A stretch of 64,000 bases of DNA from Eupeodes corollae. Taxonomy: Eukaryota > Arthropoda > Insecta > Diptera > Syrphidae. Position numbers and translations under genes: made by a program. The DNA lies in the NCBI RefSeq assembly GCF_945859685.1, contig NC_079147.1, positions 168,313,174-168,377,173 on the forward strand. Reading direction: 5' to 3'. The notes under the pieces are model-generated. The model was not told the DNA's origin. It made no database searches and saw nothing but the letters and a program-made list of their open reading frames with translations. Positions within the stretch are counted from its first letter, which is position 1. Each line of letters begins with the position of its first letter. Below are positions 11,536 through 24,700 of this stretch, piece by piece.

Positions 11536-12907
11536 ATGCCACGTACATATCAACGAAAAACTACAGCTTCATCATACACGTCAGAAGATATCCTCCATGC
11601 TGTTGAAGATGTGTGCAACAAAAACAAAGCATATCGACAAGCAGCAGAAGCGCGGAGGACACTATAGCTAGGTGCCTTATTTCAAGATCTCGTGCTGGTT
11701 ACCCTTGCGATAAGGATGGCCTCCTTGATCTAGTAGGTACCTATATAAGGGCAGAGAACATGGTTACCCCTTTCCATAATGGTAGGCCAGGAGACGACTG
11801 GTACCGGAGTTCCATGTCACGGCATCCAAACCTTTCTGTAAAAAACCGGAGCATTTTCAAAAAGCACGCCAAGGTGCTCGAAAAGCTGAAATTATATTCG
11901 ATTTCTATACGAAATTAAAAAAAGTTTATGATGAGTTCAATTTACTAAGTCCCGATAAGGCAGCTTTTGTTTTAAATGCAGATGAAAGTGGGTTTGGAAG
12001 TGATCCAAGTCGTCTCAGAGCCATCGGAGAAAAAGGCGTACCCTTAAGCCGGGTTTCTGGTGGTTCTGGAAGAGATTCAACAACAGTCTTGGCATGCGTG
12101 TCTGCTAGTGGAGATAAGCTACCACCGCTTATTGTTTTTAAAGGTGGTGCAGTCCAAGCGCGATGGACCTCAATGGATTCCTTTCCAGGAACACTTTATG
12201 CTGCGTCAAAGGAGGGGTGGATGGAAGAGCCCCAGTTTTTCCATTGGATCTCCAATGGTCTAATTCCTCACGTCAAAGAAGTTAGAAAGGAAAGAGGTTT
12301 ATTAGACCAAACTGCCATTCTGCTCTACGATGGCCACTCTAGCCATATCAGTGTTAGGATCGTTGAAGAAGCTTTAAAAAATAATATACAATTGGTTCGT
12401 TTTCCAAGTCATTTGACAGATAAACTGCAACCGCTTGACAAATGTGTTTTTGTCCCAGTTAAAACAGCTTGGGATAAAGATCTTGTTAAATATGGTAAAA
12501 ATATGATGGGCCGAGGAAGCTGCCGGCTTCCAAAGAGCGACTTTTCAGCACTTCTGAATCCAATCTGGGAAAACAACTTGACGTCATCAAATATTATTTC
12601 AAGATTTGTATCCACCAGGATATTCCCATTTGATCCTACTAAATTTATTGCCTTCAACGCAAAGGAAAAAGCTATTTACAATGAACTATGTAAAATCTGG
12701 TCAACTGCTTCGCCAATACATGGTGCAGCTCCATCTATCGCAGTGCCTCAGCCAGAACCAATACCTTTCTTTCCACTGGACTTTGTTAAAGCTATGAGGC
12801 AAGCAGTTGCAAAACAGATTGAGATGCCATCTACATCAAAGGGTAAGAAACTTCCAGACGATTTTCTTATTCTTTTCATAAGAACCTACTTCTGCTTTTA
12901 CATCTAG
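11536..12907 (+). pseudogene. pogo/Tigger-type DDE transposase, N-terminal and catalytic parts
   Basis: ATG at 11536 opens a Psq-type HTH start (MPRTYQRKTTASSYTSED...), but the second half of the HTH is lost by an internal deletion near 11630. GYPCDKDGLLDLVGTYI and a CENP-B-like HTH follow in another frame. A frameshift in an A-run near 11840 leads into the main frame, open to 12907. That frame holds LNADESGFGS (first Asp, 11981), LLYDGHSSHIS (second Asp, about 12330) and DKLQPLDK (third Asp, about 12435), the DDE_1 fold signature. All three catalytic residues survive. The frame probably continues through introns with donors near 12842 and 13001. The N-terminal breaks make it inactive. Confidence 0.82.
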
Positions 12908-13084
12908 GTACTTGTCAAACTATCGAGAATAGCCGAGAGGGACTGCTAGCTCAAAATGAATCACCTTCATCTCCACAAACTATGTTGGCTCGTTCTCAAG
13001 GTTAGTTAATATCCTTAGATTTATCTCTTGGCTTAAGTTTGGCTCTTTATTCTAATTCCTTTTTTGTTTTATTTTTTACCTAAA

Positions 13085-13758
13085 GAACTTTTAGAAAATA
13101 TCTCAGTCTTCAAAATCCATCTCCGTCAACTTCTACTAAACCTGAAGATAAAAAGAAGCCAGTGTCACGCTTAAAGCAGATGAAATACGGAGAAGTACTA
13201 ACAACAAACGAAGTGTTAAGCCGTTTAAAGGAAGCTGACGACCTGAAGGCTGAAAACTTTTAAAAAAGCGACCCAAAAAAGAAAAAACATTTTTACAGGA
13301 AAAAGTAAAACGTTCAAAACCAAAAAAAACTTAAGCCCAAGAAAACCAATATTCAGAACTCATCATCAGATGAAGACGATCTATCGATTCAAAGTATTGA
13401 ATCAGCGTGGAATGAAGGCGAAGAAGACGAGGACATAGAATTGTTGGACATTGATGGAATCAACAACCTAAAACAAGGAATGTATGTCGTTGTCAACTTC
13501 AAGGGTGGCAAACGGCTTGTTTCTATGTATAAGTACGTTTGTTTGGTTTCCAAAGTTTTGCAAGAAGAAGATGAAATTGAAGTCATTGGTACAACAAGCA
13601 TGAATTCATCAAAAACAGTGTTTCAAGTTGTCGAAAGCGATATAAGTTTTGTTAATCTGAACCAAATTTGTGGATTGTTGCCAGAGCCAAAAGCAACTGT
13701 TATTGAAGGAATAACAACTGTGGAGTTTAATAGAAAAGTTCCAATTTTCGAAATGTAA
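13085..13758 (+). pseudogene. C-terminal part of pogo-like transposase 1
   Basis: After a likely acceptor near 13086 the frame reads SRLKQMKYGEVLTTNEVLSRL (about 13170-13230), a Lys-rich region broken by stops near 13262 and 13329, and an acidic serine stretch. A 105-residue module follows (13441-13758: LLDIDGINNLKQGMYVVVNF ... LPEPKATVIEG). An acidic linker followed by a small GDYVLVKF-like beta module is common at the C-terminus of insect pogo-type transposases. It is read here as the tail of the upstream transposase, not as an independent gene. Confidence 0.6.
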
Positions 13759-13783
13759 AACTTATTTATCATAATTATTTATT

Positions 13784-14080
13784 AACTTCCCATAGGAAGT
13801 TATTGTAATGGGTCCGATTTGTCAAATTGAATATTTTGACATTTCTCGACGTTTCAAGGTCCCTAGAGTCGAAATAAAAGATTTTTAGAAAGATGCCTGT
13901 GCGTGCGTGTGTACGTACGTTTGTACGTCCGTACGTTCGCGACGTTTTTTCGTTGTCCATAGCTCAAGAACCAGAAGAGATATCGACTTCAAATAAATTT
14001 TGTTATACAGATAATAAGCCAGAAAGATGCAGAAAGGGCTCTCAAGAAAATTGCGTGGGTGGTTTGTGTGTAAGATCACT
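13784..14080 (+). repeat. Dispersed repeat, copy 1 (palindromic start, ACGT-rich core)
   Basis: Begins with the palindrome AACTTCCCATAGGAAGTT (13786-13803). It continues with a conserved stretch (TCGACGTTTCAAGGTCCCTA, 13846-13865) and then a run of overlapping GTACGT words (13910-13940). The first 150 bases recur in reverse orientation at 27345-27505. No coding capacity; class unknown, possibly a non-autonomous DNA element. Confidence 0.75.
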
Positions 14081-14139
14081 AATATTTCAAAAAAAATATT
14101 TATGCATTTTTCTGAAAAAAATTTGTTTGTGGTGACACA

Positions 14140-15900
14140 TGATATTGGGAAATAACGGTCAAGTGATTGTCATTAAAATTATAATTTTTATTTCAGTATG
14201 ACAAGAAATCGCAAAAGAACGTCCAATAAGGCTCTTTGGACAGATAACGATTTACAGAATGCCATCAGAGCCCATTCAAATGGCCTAACAATGAGGGTGG
14301 CGCAAAAAAAATACTAAATTCCCTTCTCCAGTCTGCAACAACGCAGTCTGCAAAAATGGCATTTAAAGCCACCTTCTATGGGAAGAAACCCTATTTTTAC
14401 ACAGCAACAAGAAAAAGAAATTGTTGACCAGGTTGACTTGCAAGCTGTTTTACGGCGTTAGCGCTTTGCAGCTCCGAAAACATGTTTACGAATACGCACA
14501 AGAAAACTGCGTTCCAAACAATTTTAACAATGAAGACAAATTAGCTGGAGTCGAATGGATGAGAAATTTTTTGCGTCGAAACCCAAAAGTAGCTATTCGC
14601 AAGGCTGAATCAACAAGTCTGAATCGCGTTTCAGCATTCAACAAGGTTGAGGTTTCCCTCTTTTATCAACAGCTTGAAAACTTGATGGAAAAACACAAGT
14701 TTACGCCAAAAAACATCTTCAATGTGAACGAAACTGGGATAACAACGGTTGCCGATCGGGGAAAAATCTTAGCCCAAAAAGGACAAAGAAGAGTGGGTGC
14801 TGTAACTAGTGGTGAACGAGGAAAAAATATAACCGTGAGTGCTTCAGAAACATATGTTCCTCCAATGTTTATTTTCCCGAGAGCAAGGATGTCTCCTCTT
14901 TTGGAGAAAGGTGGTCCACCTGCTGCTCTCTACACCATCTCCAAAAACGGTTGGATAACTGAAGATATTTTCAACTACTGGCTGAAGCACTTCCGCTCAT
15001 GCACTAAGCCATCCGAAGAAAACAATGTTCTCTTAATAGTTGATAACCACAGCAGCCATATATCACTTGCATCCTATAATTTTTGCAGGAATAACTTCAT
15101 TGTCATGCTTTAGATTCCTCCCCACACTTCTCATCGACTTCAGCCTCTTGACGTGTCATTTTATGGTCCGCTTAAGGCTGCTTACAGACAGGAAGTAAGT
15201 TTCTATATGAAATCAAATTTAATGGCAAGAGTCACACCATATGAAGTAGCATCCCTATTTAACAAAGCATATGGTAAGGTGGCCAACATAAATAAAGGCA
15301 TTAAGGGGTTCCGAGCAACAGGAATATATCCGTTAGATCCTCATGTTTTTAAAGAAGATGAATTTTTTGCTGGTGATTTAACAACATCAGATCCATTAGA
15401 AATTCCGTCAACGTCAAAATCTGCTTTCGTCGAATAATTAAAGCTCTCGAACGGTACATATTATCTTTTTTTCTTTTTAAAAGATGTTCCTAAATTGAAA
15501 TTATTTTCAGCTAAGACTCCTCAAACCGTTTCTTGGACACCATTCTCGTCCGTGACTTCAACACCAAAAACTGATGCAGGTCATGTAGTTTTAAGGCCTA
15601 TGTATTTTTATCTTTAATTAAAGTAAAAATTGAATTATTTTTGTAGTTTTCCTTATATTTGAAGACAATAATTGTCTGACTGTGATTACCCGTGTTCATG
15701 ACCGTAATTTCCCACTATGCAATGGGCAATGACGGTCAGATTGGACTTTTTTTTAAATTTCGCTTTTTATGAAGTGTATGAGAAACTTAAAGAATTGAAT
15801 AATTTATGTTTTTTGATCAAAATAAAAAAAAATGTGCGACATTTTAAATGAGTTTTCATACTTTCCCCTTAAGTGACCGTCATTCGAGCACCTTCCCCTA
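14140..15900 (+). pseudogene. pogo-like DNA transposon remnant 2 with inactivated transposase
   Basis: A splice acceptor (TTTATTTCAG, 14187-14196) precedes ATG 14198. That ATG opens a Psq-type HTH (TSNKALWTDNDLQNAI) which breaks near 14315. The frame 14421-15113 carries the CENP-B-like HTH (LAGVEWMRNFLRRNPKVAIR) and the catalytic core. The first catalytic position reads NVNETG, where the family has Asp (codon 14727-14729, Asn). The second Asp is kept in LLIVDNHSSHIS. An in-frame TAG at 15111-15113 interrupts just before IPPHTSHRLQPLDV, which carries the third Asp, and the frame goes on to 15437. ACGGTCA-type words at 14155, 15701, 15730 and 15875 look like subterminal repeats. Dead by point mutation, stop and frameshifts. 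Confidence 0.83.
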
Positions 15901-16189
15901 CTCCAGCTGAAAATTGAAGAAGTGCTTTATAAATAAAATAAAATTGTATTAAACCATAAACTAATCACCCTATATAATAATATTAAAGAAATACACTTAG
16001 ATGATGCCAGTGCCACCTAACGTTTGATAGTAAAAACAGCATCAAAACACAGTTCACATCTTCACTACAAGATACCGCCACTCAAATGACCTCTAAACAA
16101 CCTTTTGACGTTTACTTATCAGGAAATTTTGTTCAATTTTCATCAGAGACGGTGAAATTTCTGTATCTTTCTCACCCCTACATCAGGTT
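15901..16189. other. Spacer between transposon remnant 2 and the aldolase locus
   Basis: No recognisable feature. AT-rich. Confidence 0.4.
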
Positions 16190-16363
16190 TTAAGCTTCAG
16201 CTCTTTTCATAAAGTGATTTGGAAATTTAAAAGTGAATCGTAAAGTGTCCACCTTCCAGTCAACACACCGGAAGCAAACTAATTTATAGAAAATAAAAAA
16301 GAAGTTAAAAATTCATTTTGTGAATTTTAGTTGTTATTCTTAATCCAATCAGCGACAAGACAA
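16190..16363 (+). other. Possible 5' non-coding exon of aldolase
   Basis: This less AT-biased stretch ends in a strong splice donor (ACAA|GTAAGT, GT at 16364-16365) and contains no ATG-led frame of length. The aldolase coding exon has a 3' splice site 16 bases before its ATG, so an upstream non-coding exon must exist. This is the best donor I found upstream. The start is a guess; transcript data would decide. Confidence 0.33.
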
Positions 16364-19300
16364 GTAAGTGCAAAGTTTCTTCTTTACTTTTTTTTTAAAT
16401 AATTTTCCTACGAAGTTGAGACGTTTTCTTTTTTCGCGTTAAGATGTGATTTCATAACACGAATTTTCATTGTGAAAAGTGCGCAAAAACTTAATAGAAA
16501 TTCGAACTACCTTAAAGCTACTTTCTTAAAAAGTTTGCAATTTTGAGTAATAAAGTTGTTATAACGTGAAATCAATGTTATGATTAATAATCTATCATCA
16601 GTCACCAATTTGACCTTGAACCTTCATAAGATAAGAAAGTTTTCTATATCTTGTTTTTGTATACCTATCTAACTTACCTAGATAATAATAAATCAAGAGT
16701 TGATATGTGATACATAATGTACATAGACGATTGGGGTTTAGCAGGAGTAAGATGGCATCTAAATCAAGTTCTCACTCATGTCCTCTAGTTTTGTATAAAA
16801 GAAAAGCCTTAATAACCTTAATTAATGTCACGTAAAAGAAGCGACCCTCAACTCAACCTTACGTTCGTTCGTATTTTCTGTATCGAATCACATGATGACA
16901 AAGTTGAACAAAAAAAAGCATCATCAACTTTTTCTCTGAAACACTCCCTTGCATAGTGTCGTACTTTCCTTCTTAAATGCGCCACTTGCTAGTTCAATTC
17001 TTTATTTAAATTAAATTGTTAATTACAGTGCCAACACGTTCTCTATGTGATGCTTGAAACGTACCTATTTAAAAATATTTAATACAAAAAACAACTTGTT
17101 CAAAAATATCTGGCGCTCACTTGATTTGAATGTCTTTTATTGTAACCAAACTGAATTTATCACTTTTGTGTATATACATACATACATATACATATGTATA
17201 TTTAAGTTACAAGTAGGTAGGTTCTTTTATGCAGCGATTTGAAAACTTATGAATTTTTCTTCCTGTTTCTGATCCAGTTTATTTTCCTGTTTAATGTTGT
17301 TGAACAAGATTTGCGTAGGAGAACAAAAATTAAATCAATTGCGAGTTGCATATGTACATACATATATCTAGTTGGGTATTTGATTAGGTATATCTTTTTC
17401 GAAAATAAACAACTAAAATGCAAAAATAAAATACATTTTTGATTTTTCTAATCAAAATCGTTAGAAAATTACACGCTTTTTGAATATATCAATTATAATA
17501 ATTGAACGAAGGTCCAAAGGCATATTATTGTTTTCAGACAAAATACTTTTTGTTCCTAATATTTATGAATAGATCGGATTTTAAAAGGTACATTTTTCTT
17601 TTGTATTTTCAATTTTTCCCATATTCAAGAATGTTGGTTTTTGAATTATCGAATATCGAAAAAAAAAATATATTTTTTTAAAAATCAAAAATAAAAACAA
17701 TCACATTTTTTATCATCAAATATTATTGAAAGAGAATACGAAATCATTGAAGTTGGTTGATTAGTTCTTAAGAAAACTTAAAAATAAAATAACAGTTCTA
17801 TGGGGGGTACTCTTCTGGAGCAAAACAAAGTTATTTTGTATTTTGAAAGAAGCCAAATAAAGAAGAGAAATTTAAAAGAACATTACAAAAAATCTGTTGG
17901 TTTGTTTTTGAGAAAATTCGAATAATCGATTTCTTATTATTTTTAGTCTTAAAAATATAAAAAAGGCCCTAACGCGAATCGTCTCAATACCTTAATTTCC
18001 AAATGTCAAGTCAACCGACCCCCTGATTTGAGATGTAGGCATCAGACAGACGGGTGGAATCGGGGAACCCGTTTTATTCTTTTCTTAAAATCTCGAGTTC
18101 AAATTTTTTACGAATGCAAAACTTGTCATATACATAGTTCTTATTTGTCGCAAGTACAAAAAACGAGGACAAAGTCGTCCTGAGGTTTCGAGTTCTTCTT
18201 ATCGTATCAAATTAAGGTCAAATCCAGGTCAACCAAAACAAACAAAAACAATATTTTTGGGGGGCTTGGTTTACAAATACACATACTGATAAGGTTTAAT
18301 GTTGATTGATAAAATTGTCTTTACTTGTATTCTATTTACTTAATTATTTAAATATAAAAGGCTTTTTTATAAAATTTTCATTTTAAATTAAATAGGTACA
18401 TTTGTATATTAAAAACAATAAATGGGGTCATGTATTCATTGGACTTAGATTATAGCTTTTTTGTGTGGAGTTCATGCATAGATGAATTTACTAGTTAACT
18501 AGATAAAAAAAGGAAACCCTTTTGCAATCATAATTGACGCATAATTTCATTTCCAATCAATGAGGTCCTTTGTGATTTTGATATTTATTCTTTCCTTTCG
18601 ATATTGGATTGGATATTTAAATTAATAGCTTTGTGCTGTCCTATCTAAGTATGTGTAAACTATTTTACCGTGATGAACAGCTTGAAAAACTCATTTTTCA
18701 AATATGTTTTCTTTAATTTTAGAATTTAATCCTGGTGAATCGACTTATTTTTTGTGTTTGTTTTGCTTTTTTCGCATAGAAAAATATGAATACATTTGTT
18801 AAAGGATTTATCAACTAAGGTGTTAAGCTTTATGAAGCTACGACTAATTCAAACATTGATAAGTTATGTCTTATAAAGATACGACAAAATCAAACACTGA
18901 TAAGTCCAAACGTCGTAGCGGGGGTACTTCTATAAAACGAATACAATCATTTGTGATCGACAATTTGTTTTAATTTAAAATTTCTTACATAATTTCGTGA
19001 AAAAAAATGAAATATCTTCAAACACAAAAACATAGAAACGTAGAAATATGGGTTTTTAAGATAGTTCGTATGATTCAATTGAATAACAGACAAATTTAAT
19101 AACCTTGCGTATTTTTCGTGAACTGGCCATTTCAGATGTGTACCATTACAGTCAAAATTCTTTATAACGTAATTGTCTTTGTAGCCAATTTCATTTTGTT
19201 CACCATCCCTTTAAGAAATATAAGATTAATTTTAACAAATGTCATTTTTTAAACTCAGTACTTTTGATAGTTGGTTCGATGAAGACTCAGTTCCAACAAT

Positions 19301-21598
19301 GAGATCATTAAAAATCTAGCAACAACAGCAACTTTAGGAGAGTTTTAGCAAGCAGTATATATAAAAATATAATATAAAAGAACGCCTGGACCGTTAAAAA
19401 TAATAATTTTTTTACATAACGATTTGTTTATAAAAAACAATTTTTTGTTCCCTTGAAGGTTTGTTATAAAGAAGTTTGACTGTATTTGTTTTAACGTTGT
19501 CTATCGATGAACATTCGTATAGCGATGTGATTTTTAAACAAAAAAAATATTATTTTCACAAATACTGCAGTTATTTTTATGAAATTTAATAAAATGCATA
19601 TGGTGTATTTTTTTCAATGTACATACGAGTATATAACGAAAACAACAAACAAATTAATATCTATAAAAAGATATTATATAGTCTTGGTGAAAGATTTGAT
19701 TTTAAAATTGAACATTTTGTTATATTTGTATCGAAAAAACCGTCTCGTGTCAATGTTTGATGGCTCTATTTTAGGAACCTATTCCAAAAAATCTACGTAA
19801 CCATACAAAATATAACTATGATTAGAGATTAAAGTCTAGTCTTCTAGTTGAAAGCAAAGTTAAGTTCCTGAACTCTGACAAAAAAAACTAACAATTTAGA
19901 TTTGTTCCAACAATTATTTACTACATGATTGTTTGTATGCAGCTTAAATTAAAACCAAACAAATCAACTACAAAAAATTGTAAACAATTTATATTTATCA
20001 CGTAAGAGATTCTTTTTGACCATTTGTCTCTTTTTCGCCATCAAAATAAAACTTTAAATTATTATCAATGACGATAAGAAGGATTGCGATTTTCTCTCTA
20101 AGTAACCCACCCTTATCTATATTTCCAATACAATAATATCCTAAATGAACTAATGGCTTATTCCACAATCGCATATACATACGTCTCTTTGGAATGTACC
20201 TACATACACATATCACTTCGACCTTCATCAATGTCAAACGTAATGTACTCAATTGCTTACTCACTGCGCATATTCAAAAATAAAGCTTTTTTTGTCTTCT
20301 AAACACATGAAAATCATCGAAGTGAAAGTTATTTTGGTAAATTATAAAGCTTTTGTCGAATTTCTTCCTCTCAGAGAAGAGGTCTACATAGATTTATGTT
20401 AACTTGTACAAAGTGCCAACAGCCGGTTACCACTAAATAATTCCATTGGTTTCGTTCTAGTTTTTTGGAAAACTTTCAAGGGTAAAGTTGATTTTTGTTA
20501 TACTTTTTTTTTGTATCTGTAAGATTAGTCTAGTTTTTTGTTTTATATTTGCAGAGGTCAACATCAAGGTTATTTTTAATCATTCGACTTTCTCCTTCAA
20601 CTGAAGATTCAAAAACACAAAACTTTTTTTAATCCATTCAGATTTAACGAGTTTTCTTTTTATTTGAGTTGTAATTTCTGTTTTATCTCGTGTAAAATTC
20701 TTGCCTGATAAACTTTGAACCTCATTCGAGTAATTATAAATTATTTCTTATTTTCTGTTGGTGTTTTGATAAGATATCAATAACTTTGCTTTTAATCCAA
20801 GAACTGTTCAAATTATCGAGTGCATTGTTCTTTTAATAAAGCAATTCTTGTTTACTTCTTCAAGTTATTAAGATGAAGTTACATATTTAATTGAATTTCC
20901 TTAAAAGGGTGTGTTATTATAAGTGGCAAACTTAATGTTCAATAGTTCCAATATCTTCAAGTCAAATTCTTTTGAGCAACGCATCCTTTTGGAAGGATTG
21001 TTGGTCTTCGTCATCTATATTGAATGGATCTTCCTGCCTCACAGCAGGGTTTGGTTCGACGTCGCCTTTATACAGTCTGCAGAAGTTATCATCACATATC
21101 ACGCGGTTCCACTATGATGTTTTCACTTTCATTTTTGCAGCCTTCGGTTTTAGGTTTATGTACTTGTGAATTTCGTTTCACCTGCTCATAATACATTCGA
21201 TATTTGTTTCTGCGTTTGAACTTCTCAACATCTTAGACCACACGCCAGTGCTTCTCTCTCCTCTTCTGCTCATAGAGCTCGGGGGCAGCACTCGTCCATT
21301 TATGGTTGCTTTAAACCCAGCACGTCAGAGGCAACTCTGATTGCATTTTGGCAATGTTTCTTCAACTTCAACCAGCTCCCTGATTATACAATCGAGACAG
21401 TACACAAAACTGTTTAATAATTATCAACTTATTGATTTAGCTTCAGAATTTAAATTAGGCTGCCAATTAACGGATCAATAGATATTCCAACTTAGTTAAA
21501 AAGAATTTCAATTGAAAGCTTTAAAGGGTTGTTATGTAGGCCCTTTGTGTATTCCTACATAAAACTTTTAAAACATTTTATTTATTTTCTTATTGCAG
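16364..21598 (+). other. Long leader intron of aldolase (if the 5' exon is right)
   Basis: AT-rich, no convincing gene. It has a TACATA/CATATG microsatellite at about 17165-17200 and a LINE fragment at 20965-21400. The only firm border is the 3' splice site TTATTGCAG ending at 21598. In the rest I see only short random frames. Confidence 0.4.
20965..21400 (-). pseudogene. LINE fragment (same family as 24421-26026 and 34334-36706), copy C
   Basis: The stretch from about 20990 aligns by eye with 35757-36085: shared words include TATATTGAATGGATC, TACAGTCTGCAGAAG, GCGGTTCCACTAT and GCAGCCTTCGGTTCTAGG-like. On the minus strand this is the region between endonuclease and RT (KRNSQVHKP...TEGCK-type). 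It extends past the internal deletion junction of copy B (after CTGCTCATAG), so it comes from a less deleted relative. Diverged, truncated on both sides. Confidence 0.75.
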
Positions 21599-21614
21599 AT
21601 TAAAAAAAATCAAA

Positions 21615-21749
21615 ATGACAACCTATTTCAACTACCCATCAAAGGAATTGCAAGAAGAGTTGAGCCGTATTGCCAAGGCTATTGTTGCCCCTGGCAAAGG
21701 TATTCTTGCCGCTGATGAGTCCGTTTCTACAATGGGCAAGCGTCTTCAA
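21615..21749 (+). CDS. Ald: Aldolase coding exon 1
   Basis: 45 codons from [16 protein letters not shown] to MGKRLQ, then donor GTAATT at 21750. It carries the ADES motif with the catalytic Asp. The residues after it are VST, where fly aldolases known to me have a GP/TG-type sequence. Confidence 0.95.
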
Positions 21750-24700
21750 GTAATTAAAATAAAGCTTTTCTTTTTAAAGAAAATTTTGGTAATAATAATA
21801 ATTATACTTTTTTTTAATTAAAGGACATCGGTGTTGAGAACACAGACGAAAACCGTCGTCAATACCGTCAATTATTGTTCTCCACTGACCCAAAAGTATC
21901 TGAAAACATTTCCGGTGTGATTTTGTTCCACGAGACCTTGTACCAAAAGGCTGATGATGGCACTCCATTTGTTGAATTGTTGAAGAAGCGTGGAATTATT
22001 CCCGGAATCAAGGTCGACAAAGGTGTTGTCCCATTGATGGGATCTGAAGATGAGTGCACCACCCAAGGTAAGCTATAAATGTATTTAATTAAAATAAATT
22101 CCTTAAGGGTTTTAATTACAAAATATAAGACAAACTTTTGAAAACCAATTCGTAATCTTCAAAATTCTATTTAATTTGTTTATGTTGATTTATTATTTAC
22201 AATTTTGAGAAAAAAAACTTAAAAAAAAACAATACAGATTAAAGAATCTTTTTTTGAAATGCGTTATATTTGTTTTTAGGTCTTGATGACTTGGCTGCTC
22301 GTTGTGCTCAATACAAAAAGGATGGTTGCGATTTCGCCAAGTGGCGTTGCGTCTTGAAAATCGGCAAGAACACTCCAAGCTACCAATCCATCTTGGAGAA
22401 TGCTAATGTCTTGGCTCGTTATGCTTCCATCTGCCAATCGCAACGTATCGTCCCAATTGTTGAACCTGAGGTACTCCCCGATGGTGACCATGATTTGGAA
22501 CGTGCCCAAAAAGTTACCGAAACCGTTTTGGCTGCATGCTACAAAGCTTTGAATGATCACCATGTCTACTTGGAAGGTACATTGTTGAAGCCAAACATGG
22601 TAACCGCTGGACAATCATGCGCCAAGAAGTACACACCCGATGAAGTTGCGCTCGCAACCGTTTTAGCCCTCCGCAGGACTGTCCCAGCTGCTGTTCCCGG
22701 TATGTTATAATACACAAATAGAACTAGAGCTAGAATCATAGTTATTTATTATTAGGAATCACCTTCTTGTCTGGTGGTCAGTCTGAAGAAGAAGCATCCG
22801 TTCACTTGAACGCCATCAACAAAGTACCATTGTTGAAACCATGGGCACTTACCTTCTCATACGGACGTGCCCTTCAAGCATCTGTACTCCGCGCCTGGGC
22901 TGGTAAGAAGGAAAATATCGCCGCTGGCCAAACTGAACTCTTGAAACGTGCTAAGGTAATTTTTTTTCAACTATACTACATAGCGAGGGTGGTTCATGCC
23001 TGAACAAAAATCTGTGAAACTTATTTTTATATTTTGGTGTCATGATATTCAATGGGAACTTTTTGAGTTTTTTTTTAAATCTTAATCATTTAGATGGTGA
23101 GATAAAAAACAAATTGACAAAAATGGGTGAAACTTCGTTAAATTAGAATTAAAAAAAAAAAGTGTATGCCTTTGGGTACCAATATTTTTAACGAAACTTT
23201 TTTGGAACACACTTTTGACTCTTCCCATAAATTCATTTGCTTTGGTCATTCGGTTTATTTATAAAACAATTATGAACTTTAGGAAAATCTTCATTCAGTT
23301 TTTTTTTAATCAATACATTATATAATTTAATTAGGGAACCAGCTTTATATTCAGTATCATAATTGTCATAACTCACGAAACTAACAAAGACTTCCTGGAT
23401 TCAAAATAAACCTGATAATACGTCAATCATCAGCGCTTACCAAACCAAATTCAGGGGATATGAAATGAAATAACATAGATGTATAATTTGAGAAAGTGTT
23501 TACCTTTTTGGTACATATGCATGTTTTTTAAAAATTTGCTTTTGCATGAACTCATTAATTTAATTGTTATCAACTTTGTTGATAGCTTTGAAACATATAA
23601 GAACTCTATCATCTACCTAGATATTGCATGTTTAACTAGTTCGATCTGCTGACTTTTAAGTGTTCGTGGCTGGGATTTACATTTTTAAATGAATATTTTG
23701 AATAAGCGAAAAGGGAATACAAACATTCTACAATATAATTTAACACATTTGTATGGTTCTAAAAGGAAAAACGCTTCATTTTAACCTTTTTTTTGTAAAG
23801 TGACTAATTTTTAGAATTCTTTTTATTTTAAAATAGGCCAATTCGCTTGCTTGTCAAGGCAAATACGAAGCTGGATCAATTTCTTCGTTAGCCGGCAACA
23901 CTTCTTCACATGTTAAAAATCATATGTACTAGAAAAACAGCAATACACAATAAACATAATTTATACGGACTTTTCAACAACTACAAATTTTGGATATAAA
24001 AATATTATTATTCCTAAGACTGACAAAAAAGACTTAAATAAAAGTCGATATATCCAAAAAATACTACACTAATCATTTTGCATTCTAAATTTCTATTCTA
24101 TTTAACAAAATATCAAATTTCTTTATTTGTAATTTTTTAGTTTTTGTTTGTTTGTATGCTTTTTAATTGTTTGTTTTATTTTATGTTTTCTTTTAATACT
24201 TTAAATTTTATTTGCTTACCTGTTTTTCTTACACTTCTATAAAAATACACCTAATATATTCTTTGCTTTGTTTTGTTTTTCTTTAGTTTATTTATTTTTG
24301 TTATTTTTTGTGTTTCCATATTTTCATCTTATTTTTATAAAGTCTATCCGACTAACTAAAATAGTCAAGCTTAATTCAAAACTCCAATTTTACAATAAAT
24401 AATAATTTGAAGGAAGCACTTACTTACTTACTTAGGGTGGTGCTACAGTCCTGTGTGAACTAGGGCCTCACCCAACAAACTTCTCTATCTAGCTCGGTCC
24501 CTAGCTAGATGTCTCCAGTTTCGCGCTCCAAGTTGGGTGAGCTCACCTTCCACTTGTGCGCGCCACCTGATCCGCGGTCTTCCTCTACTGCGCTGTCCTG
24601 TGGGTGCGGATTCAAAGACTTTCCGGGCCGGAGTATTGGTTTCCATGCGCTCTACGTGACCGAGCCATTTTAGTCGTTGGACTTTTACTCTTTTGGGTAA

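Larger units (their letters stand above)
11091..13760 (+). mobile_element. pogo-like DNA transposon remnant 1
   Basis: Contains a broken pogo/Tigger-type transposase (11536-13758). Its 5' flank has several copies of a subterminal word close to GGGTAATTGTAAAC (near 11108, 11123, 11460, 11482; variants near 11440). Such subterminal clusters are common transposase-binding arrays in this superfamily. The 3' end is not identified and is probably cut off by the dispersed repeat starting at 13784. Confidence 0.6.

Noticed and set aside
17150..17210. TACATA/CATATG-rich stretch as a possible regulatory or origin element.
   Set aside because: A simple microsatellite, common in fly introns.
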